Positions 58,081-64,000 of a stretch of DNA of 64,000 bases are shown piece by piece. The notes under the pieces are model-generated. The model searched no databases. It was not told the DNA's origin and saw only the letters and a program-made list of their open reading frames with translations. Both the position numbers and the translations under genes were made by a program. Source of the DNA: Chryseobacterium indologenes (lineage in GTDB: Bacteria > Bacteroidota > Bacteroidia > Flavobacteriales > Weeksellaceae); NCBI GenBank assembly GCA_016025055.1, contig CP065590.1, positions 3,968,001 to 4,032,000 of the forward strand. The letters run 5' to 3'. Position 1 is the first letter of the stretch. The number at the start of each line of letters is the position of its first letter.

Positions 58081-58231
58081 AATTATGAAGCAAAAGAATT
58101 CACTATGATGATTATCAGTTGTAATAAATATTATAATGTATATTGATTTATGTGGTTTATTATTTTCTATGAATGTTTCAAATTGTAATATTTTAAGCTG
58201 ATTCATCGATAAAACTGTTAAAATGACTTAA

Positions 58232-58262
58232 TTTATCTAGATAATTAAAAGCTTTACTTTTG
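58232..58262 (+). promoter_or_regulatory. Promoter of the siderophore-type receptor gene
   Basis: TTTA (58232-58235), 19 bp, then TACTTTTG (58255-58262). The -7 element is exact and the -33 has one mismatch. It is 28 bp upstream of the start. Confidence 0.65.
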
Positions 58263-58290
58263 TTTTAAATTATTCTAAATAACACTAAGT

Positions 58291-60413
58291 ATGAAGAAAT
58301 CTATTTTTTTAATAGGGAGTTTAATAACGTTTTATCGGGTCGCTGCTCAGGAAAAAGATTCAATAGGACAGAACAGACTGGATGAAGTTATTGTTACAGC
58401 CTCAAGATCTCCTGAAATTGTAAAAAAGACAGCTTCTACGGTACATATTATCAACAAAAAGAAATAGCCGAACAAGCGTTGATCTCGCCGGATCTCAGTA
58501 ATATTTTAGCTTATAAAGTACCAGGATTGGCATTTGGAAATAACCTTGTGAGCAACAGAGGGCAAACTCTGAGAGGAAGAAATGTTCTGATTATGATCGA
58601 CGGAATTCCACAATCCAGCCCGTTGCGAAACAACGATAGGGAAATCAGAAGTATAGATCCTTCCGTTTTGGAAAGGGTTGAAGTCGTAAAAGGAGCCACT
58701 TCCATCTATGGAAACGGAGCTGAAGGTGGTATTATCAATTATATTACTCAGAAAAGTATTTCCGGTAAGCCTTTTTCAGGAAGAACGGTTTTAGGATTTA
58801 CCAGCCATGATCTTTTTAATAACAAAATGTTCAAATCGGACGGTGGTGCCGGCTACAGGGTTTCACAAAGCTTCTTTGGAAAGGTTGGAAAACTGGATTA
58901 TCTTGTTAACGGAACTTTTACCCAAAACGGAGTGAAAATAGATGGGGAAGGGCTGGTTCAGAATCCAAGATATGGTTTGGGAGAAACCGCCGTTAGTAAT
59001 GCTTTTGCCAAGATCGGATATGATTTTAATGATACTAACAGGGTGGAAGCGATGTACAACTATTACTCGAGCCTGCAGGATTCAAAATATATCCTGGATA
59101 TCGGTAAATACGGAGAGCGTCCTTCTACCGGCAAATTGGGTGAAAGAGAAGGCGTAAAAGAAGGAACGAGATATAATCATAACGGATATTTTAAATATAT
59201 CAACAAAAATATTTTCCGTAATACAACCCTGAATACAACCTTGTATTTTCAGGATTTTTATACCATCTATGATTATCGGAATGCACCAAGATGGAAAACC
59301 GGAGGCCAGTCGGCAATTTTAGAAAAGAAGTACGGATTCAGAGCAGATTTCAACACTGAATTTGGAAAAGATAAAGGATTAAAAGGTTCCTTAACCTATG
59401 GTGCTGATCTTCTTAATGAGAAAACAAGCCAGCCATTGGTGGATGGCAGAATTTGGGTTCCCGAAATGAATATGCTGGCTATCGCACCTTTTGTGCAGGG
59501 AAAATTATTCATTACCGATGATCTGACCGTAAAGGCAGGACTCCGATGGGATAAAATGTCGGTTAAAGTTCCGGATTATACCACTCTGCCTTCCAATAAA
59601 GATATTCCGTTTAATGTGCAGGGAGGAAGATTAAATTATTCGAACCTGTCTTATAACGTAGGATTGAGCTATGTAGCCTTTGATTTCTTTCAGCCTTTTA
59701 CTTCCTATTCCAGAGGATTTAATATCTATGACCTGGGACGGGTCTTGAGAGATGCCAAAAGCAATGTTTTAAATGAAATCAATACCGATCCTGTGGTTAT
59801 CGACAATTACGAAATTGGATTCAACACCAAGATCGGGCAATACGTAGATTTCTCTGCAAGTTATTTTTATAATTATTCCAAACTGGGAGCAGATCTCGTT
59901 TCTGTGAATGGTTTCTGGACACCGCTTCGTGCTCCGCAATACATCAATGGAATTGAGCTGTCTTTGAACGTGTATCCCACACAGGGCCTGTCAATAGGAA
60001 CCAATTATACTTATCAGGAAGGAAAAGTAGATGTGAAAAATGATAACAGCTACGAAAAATATTTAAGCGGGCTGAGAATTGCTCCCGCACGACTGAACTC
60101 TTATATTAAATGGAATGATAAAGCTCAGAAATTACAGTTGGGAGCCTATCATATGTATTCATTTAAAAGAGATAAGTTTGAGCCTGCTGCAACAGGGAAA
60201 TATGACGAAGGGGAAGGCCCTGTGAAAGCTTTCAGTCTTTTTAATTTTCAGGGAAGCTATAAGGTCAATAGCCTGATGTCTGTAGGATTGGGAATAGAAA
60301 ATATATTCAATACTTCATACTTTATCCCGACCTCGATGTATACCGCACGCGACGCAGAATATGTGAGAGGAAACGGAAGATATTATACAGTCTCTCTTAG
60401 TTTTAATTATTAA
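58291..60413 (+). CDS. TonB-dependent siderophore-type receptor, frameshifted
   Basis: The start MKKSIFLIGSLITFYRVAAQ is a signal peptide. Then come a TonB box (LDEVIVTASRSPEIV) and a plug domain with SNRGQTLRGRNVLIMIDGIPQSSPLRNN and ERVEVVKGATSIYGNGAEGGIINYIT. A five-A run (58456-58460; A6 expected) breaks the frame after VHIIN. Corrected, the protein is 707 residues, ending in barrel strand YYTVSLSFNY. The plug and length resemble aerobactin/ferric-siderophore receptors (IutA/FyuA-like). It would import an iron chelate across the outer membrane. Confidence 0.82.
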
Positions 60414-60436
60414 CAGAAATACATCCATAATAAATG

Positions 60437-60464
60437 ACCTTTGGAATTTTTCAAAGGTTTTTTA
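60437..60464 (+). terminator. Terminator of the receptor gene
   Basis: ACCTTTG / CAAAGGT with an 8-nt loop is followed by TTTTTT. Confidence 0.75.
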
Positions 60465-60490
60465 TTCGTTCTTAGTTCCGGAAAAATACT

Positions 60491-60521
60491 AAAAAAGACA
60501 GAGCAGTATTCCTGCTCTGTC
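60491..60521 (-). terminator. Terminator of the M28 peptidase gene
   Basis: A 10-bp stem GACAGAGCAG / CTGCTCTGTC, followed on the minus strand by TTTTTT. Confidence 0.85.
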
Positions 60522-60552
60522 TCATTAAAAATCTAAAAATAGAATACTTATA

Positions 60553-61728
60553 TCATCTGTCGATCAGAATATTTTTTACAACCGTCTGTTCACCGGCTTT
60601 CAGGATTCCGATATAAACTCCTTTTTCAAGACCGGACACATCGATTTTTGTTTCGTTGTTCTTTTTAAGCAGTGATTTTCCGGTCAGATTGGTCATCTCA
60701 AAACTAAAACGTGTTAATGCAGGATCCGGCATTTCAATATTCAGGATCGTACTGGCGGGATTGGGGTAAAACCTGGCGGATTCCAGAGAATTCGCTGCTG
60801 CCGTCTTATTCACTGTTAATGTGGTAGAAGCGGTTGCGAAATGCTGTAAAGCCCCTACGGCAGCTTTTCCGATATTATAAACATATACAGGATCTACATT
60901 GGCAAAAGTATCTTTGGATGTGTGTGGATAGCTGCTTCTTATTCTTTCAAAAAATCCTGTGATAACTTCTCCTTTTTGTTCAAAAGGAATATAATCACTG
61001 GCTTCTGCAGGATCAACAGCGGTCTGAAGAGGAGAGTAGAGTGCCGTACAGTTTCTGAGCTGTTGAGTCACGGCAGCAGAGGCAGTATTATTACTGGAAA
61101 CGCCTCCCTGATCTTCATCACAATAGACTGTATTGTTGTTATTTCCTTTCACGCCACCCACCTGATCCAGGTTAAAGACCAGTTTGATATCCAGTTTGCG
61201 GACACCTCCCTGATATACAACGTTATTTACATAATGCGTGCTTCCTATAAGTCCCTGCTCTTCACCGGAAAAATGGATAAACTTGATTGAATACTCGGTA
61301 GGGACATCCTTTAATATTCTTGCAGCTTCCAGGATAATAGAAGTACCGCTACCGTTATCATTTACACCTGGCCCGTTGAGGGTGTCATAGTGTCCGCAGA
61401 TAATAACAAATTTGTTCGGATAAAGTGTTCCGGTTTTGGTGATGATCAGATTTTTAGAAGTTTTTGATCCGTACGTGAATGAGCTTTCTACCATTTGACT
61501 TGCCGTATACCCATAAGAAGTATATTTGTTTTTGATCCAATTCAGAGCATTGGTATTAGCAACGGACCCGGTTGTTTTTATCCCTAAATTTCCAAACTCC
61601 TGTAGATTGGTAGTGATATTTGTCTGGGTAACCATATCTGCTCTGTCCTTATAAGCCTGGATAAAGGTCTGGGCAGTAATACTCTGTAGCATTACTGAAA
61701 CACATAAAATTGTTGTGATTTTTTTCAT
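60553..61728 (-). CDS. M28-family aminopeptidase with T9SS sorting domain (copy 1)
   Basis: The 391-residue protein has a signal peptide (MKKITTILCVSVMLQSITAQ). An M28 zinc-peptidase domain follows: GHYDTLNGPGVNDNGSGTS (His and Asp ligands), HFSGEEQGLIGS (catalytic Glu and metal Glu), NLDQVGG (Asp) and RSSYPHTSKDTF (last His). A T9SS type A tail begins ARFYPNPASTILNIEMP. It is probably a secreted leucyl/aminoacyl peptidase for nutrient peptides. It is one of three neighbouring copies, close in sequence to the second. Confidence 0.92.
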   Translation of the reverse strand: MKKITTILCVSVMLQSITAQTFIQAYKDRADMVTQTNITTNLQEFGNLGIKTTGSVANTNALNWIKNKYTSYGYTASQMVESSFTYGSKTSKNLIITKTGTLYPNKFVIICGHYDTLNGPGVNDNGSGTSIILEAARILKDVPTEYSIKFIHFSGEEQGLIGSTHYVNNVVYQGGVRKLDIKLVFNLDQVGGVKGNNNNTVYCDEDQGGVSSNNTASAAVTQQLRNCTALYSPLQTAVDPAEASDYIPFEQKGEVITGFFERIRSSYPHTSKDTFANVDPVYVYNIGKAAVGALQHFATASTTLTVNKTAAANSLESARFYPNPASTILNIEMPDPALTRFSFEMTNLTGKSLLKKNNETKIDVSGLEKGVYIGILKAGEQTVVKNILIDR

Positions 61729-61874
61729 ATTAATATTTTAGTTGTGGATTACGAATATAATAAATAAATCCCAAAACTGTGTTTAATTTTTTATAATTGA
61801 ATGGTAATTTTTCATTATTTCGTCAATGATTGTTGCGGTAAGGTTATATTTATTGTTATGATATAAGGTTGTTC

Positions 61875-61908
61875 ATAAAAAAACCTTTTGAAATATTTCA
61901 AAAGGTTT
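61875..61908 (-). terminator. Terminator of M28 copy 2
   Basis: A 28-bp palindrome with 13-bp arms (AAACCTTTTGAAA / TTTCAAAAGGTTT) is followed by TTTTT on the minus strand. Confidence 0.85.
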
Positions 61909-61939
61909 GTATGTAGAGTCCGGTCAATGAGGGGGAAAA

Positions 61940-63115
61940 TTATTTTTTAACAAGAATCTTTCGCACCACAATCTGATTTCCGGATTTTAAAATCCCGATG
62001 TAAGCTCCGTTTTCCAAACTTGAAATATCAATTTCAGATTCGCTGACTTTTTTTAATAGAGAGTGTCCTGCTAAATCTGTGATTTCAAAACTAAAATTTT
62101 TTACAATAGAATCCGGGATGCGGATACGAATCATATCTTTTGCCGGATTGGGAGAAATTTTTATTTCTTCCAGTGCGTTTTTTGAGCGTACTTCATCAGT
62201 TCCCAGTGTACCGGTAGCGACAGCAAAGTGTTGTATAGCTCCTACAGCAGCTTTACCGATATTATAAATATAAACAGGGTCCGTATTGTCAAAAGTATCA
62301 TCAGACGTATGTGGATAGCTGCTTCTTATCCTTTCAAAAAAACCGGTAATCACTTCCCCTTTCTGTTCGAAAGGAATATAATCGGTTGATTCGGCCGGGT
62401 CAACAGCGGTCTGTAGCGGAGAGTAGAGTGCTGTACAATTTCTAAGTTCCTGAGTAACTGTAGCTGATGCGGCATTATTGCTGGAAACGCCTCCAAGATC
62501 CTGATCACAATACACCGTATTATTAAGATTTCCCATTACACCGCCTACCTGGTCCAGATTGAATACTAATCTGGTATCTAAAACACGTGTATTACCCTGA
62601 TAGGCAACAGTATTTGCGTAATGTTTACTTCCTAATAACCCTTGTTCTTCCCCCGAAAAATGGATGAATTTTATAGAATATTCCGTAGGAACATCTCTCA
62701 GAATCCTTGCTGCTTCCAGGATAATCGAAGTTCCACTACCGTTATCATTAACGCCTGGACCATTAAGAGAATCAAAATGCCCGCAAACAATAACATATTT
62801 GTTAGGATATAGCGTTCCGGTCTTTGTAATTACTAAATTTTTGGAACTAATACTTCCTGAAGTAAAAGGGTCTTCAGTAATCTGACCGGCAGTATATCCG
62901 AAGGAAACATATTTACTTTTAAGCCATTCTAAAGCATTGGTATTCGCAGGGGATCCGGTTGTCTTGATTCCCAGATTGGCAAAATCCTGAAGATTTGTCG
63001 TAATATTTGTCTGGGTCACCATATCAGCCCTGTCCTGGTAAGCCTGAATAAAGCTCTGGGCTCCCATGTTTTGTGCAATAATTCCTGTTAATAAAAGAAC
63101 CGCGATTTTTTTCAT
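61940..63115 (-). CDS. M28-family aminopeptidase with T9SS sorting domain (copy 2)
   Basis: The start is set at MKKIAVLLLTGIIAQNMGAQ, a clear signal peptide; the frame extends 18 codons upstream into the previous gene without family-like sequence. The 391-residue product has GHFDSLNGPGVNDNGSG, HFSGEEQGLLGS, NLDQVGGV and RSSYPHTSDDTF zinc-site motifs and a T9SS tail from IKISPNPAKDMIRI. It is very similar to copy 1 throughout. It is likely secreted and acts on peptides outside the cell. Confidence 0.92.
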   Translation of the reverse strand: MKKIAVLLLTGIIAQNMGAQSFIQAYQDRADMVTQTNITTNLQDFANLGIKTTGSPANTNALEWLKSKYVSFGYTAGQITEDPFTSGSISSKNLVITKTGTLYPNKYVIVCGHFDSLNGPGVNDNGSGTSIILEAARILRDVPTEYSIKFIHFSGEEQGLLGSKHYANTVAYQGNTRVLDTRLVFNLDQVGGVMGNLNNTVYCDQDLGGVSSNNAASATVTQELRNCTALYSPLQTAVDPAESTDYIPFEQKGEVITGFFERIRSSYPHTSDDTFDNTDPVYIYNIGKAAVGAIQHFAVATGTLGTDEVRSKNALEEIKISPNPAKDMIRIRIPDSIVKNFSFEITDLAGHSLLKKVSESEIDISSLENGAYIGILKSGNQIVVRKILVKK

Positions 63116-63155
63116 ACGAAATAATAAAATAATGGCAAACTGATATTTATACGGA

Positions 63156-64000
63156 CTATTTTTCAACAATTATTTTCTTAGTGGTATCACCTTTGTCTGT
63201 TTTTATGGTGACTGTATACACTCCATTTGTCAATGCTGAAATATCTAATTTATTACGGTTGGCAATATTCATGACTCTGTTTCCTGTCATATCATTGATC
63301 TCTACACTGTACGATTGTACCTTTTGCGGCAATTCTATCATGAGTGTATCTTTAACAGGGTTAGGATATATTTTTATGGCGTCCAGTAATTTTTGATGGG
63401 CAATTTCAGCTGTCCCCAGATTATCAGAAGTTATAGAAGCTACTGCAAAATGCTGCAAAGCACCTACTGCTGCTTTACCCACATTCAAAACATAGACCGG
63501 ATCTATATTCGCAAGAGTACCATTTACCGTATGTTCGTTATTACTTCTTGTGTATTCGTAAAAACCGGTGATCGTGTAGCCTTTGGCCTCGAAAGGCATA
63601 TAATCAGAACTGTACGCATAAGATATAGAAGTTTGAAGAGGCGAGTAGAGGCCTGTACACGTCGCTAATTCCTGTGTAGCAGTATTGGAGGCTGCATTAT
63701 TTCCGGGTACTCCGCCTGTATCTCTTTCACAGGTAATAGTGGTATTTGTATTTCCTATTTTTCCTCCTACCTGGTCAATATTAAGAACAAGCTTAATATC
63801 CAGCTGACGGGTATTTCCCTGGTAGGCAATATTGTCGGCATAATGATAACTGCCTTCCAGTCCCTGTTCTTCTCCGGAAAAATGGATGAATTTTATGGAA
63901 TATTCTGTAGGAACATCTTTTAATATTCTTGCAGCCTCCAGTAAAATGGAAGTTCCGCTTCCGTTATCACTGACTCCCGGACCAACAATGGTATCGTAAT
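63156..64000 (-). CDS. M28-family aminopeptidase with T9SS sorting domain (copy 3), 5' end beyond the window
   Basis: The frame is open at the right edge, so the signal peptide and first zinc ligand are missing. Visible parts are YDTIVGPGVSDNGSGTS, HFSGEEQGLEGSYHY, LNIDQVGGKIGNT, GYTITGFYEYTRSNNEHTVNGTL and the T9SS tail from IKIYPNPVKDTLMI to TTKKIIVEK. It is more diverged than copies 1 and 2: NEHTVNGT replaces YPHTSKDT while keeping the zinc His. It precedes copy 2 by 40 bp and is probably cotranscribed with it. Confidence 0.9.
   Translation of the reverse strand, partial: YDTIVGPGVSDNGSGTSILLEAARILKDVPTEYSIKFIHFSGEEQGLEGSYHYADNIAYQGNTRQLDIKLVLNIDQVGGKIGNTNTTITCERDTGGVPGNNAASNTATQELATCTGLYSPLQTSISYAYSSDYMPFEAKGYTITGFYEYTRSNNEHTVNGTLANIDPVYVLNVGKAAVGALQHFAVASITSDNLGTAEIAHQKLLDAIKIYPNPVKDTLMIELPQKVQSYSVEINDMTGNRVMNIANRNKLDISALTNGVYTVTIKTDKGDTTKKIIVEK

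Noticed and set aside
1..64000. CRISPR arrays, prophage, insertion sequence transposases, replication origin
   Set aside because: I found no regularly spaced repeats, transposase or integrase genes, phage structural genes or DnaA-box cluster. The repeats present are explained by Rhs cassettes and peptidase duplication.

Overview
The window looks like chromosome of a flavobacterium, most likely Chryseobacterium or a close Weeksellaceae relative. The evidence is low GC, promoters of the Bacteroidetes type (TTTG about 19 bp upstream of TAnnTTTG), many secreted proteins with a C-terminal type IX secretion (T9SS, Por) sorting domain, SusC/TonB-type receptors, a lysine 6-aminotransferase/piperideine-6-carboxylate dehydrogenase pair as known from Flavobacterium, and a DapD-type lysine pathway. 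The genus assignment is inference.

Layout. 1-7.7 kb: 3' end of a cytochrome c assembly gene, an SPFH protein with a ribbon-helix-helix partner, an RCC1-repeat T9SS protein, the lysine catabolism pair pcd-lat, a DUF2007 protein and a GNAT. 7.7-14.1 kb: a GbsR/MarR regulator with a complete RND efflux operon (adaptor, pump, outer-membrane factor). 14.2-18.2 kb: a BtrH-like protein, a GNAT-MarR pair, a probable T6SS amidase effector Tae4 with its immunity protein Tai4, and a double-glycine-leader peptide. 18.2-30.5 kb: TonB receptor, delta-60-repeat T9SS protein, Crp/Fnr regulator with a metallo-beta-lactamase-fold hydrolase, tRNA-Ala(GGC), small secreted or hypothetical proteins, an NlpC/P60 peptidase, and divergent MFS transporter and AraC regulator. 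30.8-36.3 kb: a membrane methyltransferase, dapD, and a four-gene glycosyltransferase/deacetylase cluster. 36.3-43.6 kb: a complete his operon (hisG-D-C-B-H-A-F-IE) preceded by a His-rich leader peptide and an attenuator hairpin. 43.8-58.1 kb: a polymorphic-toxin locus. 58.3-64 kb: a siderophore-type TonB receptor and three tandem M28 peptidases with T9SS signals, the third cut by the window edge.

The toxin locus is the most unusual part. A T9SS-sorted WD/propeller-like protein is followed by two Sec-exported YD/Rhs proteins. The second ends in an HNH nuclease tip with an adjacent immunity gene. Downstream lie displaced Rhs-core fragments, each attached to a different tip (GH-E nuclease, a tip-less pretoxin segment fused to an AHH nuclease, and an unknown small ORF) and each followed by its own putative immunity gene (ankyrin, DUF2314-like, tandem lipoproteins). 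Core copies are 98-99 percent identical at DNA level over about 150 bp, so tip exchange by homologous recombination is plausible. A GC-rich hairpin element recurs at two cassette junctions.

Caution on sequence quality: at least thirteen genes, including hisG and both RND subunits, are broken by a single-base length change in a short homopolymer, nearly always a missing A or T. Restoring one base gives full-length family members. Assembly error is the simplest explanation, so these genes are described as intact-with-frameshift. Two in-frame stops (Crp/Fnr gene at 23633, Rhs fragment at 55083) are substitutions and may be real.
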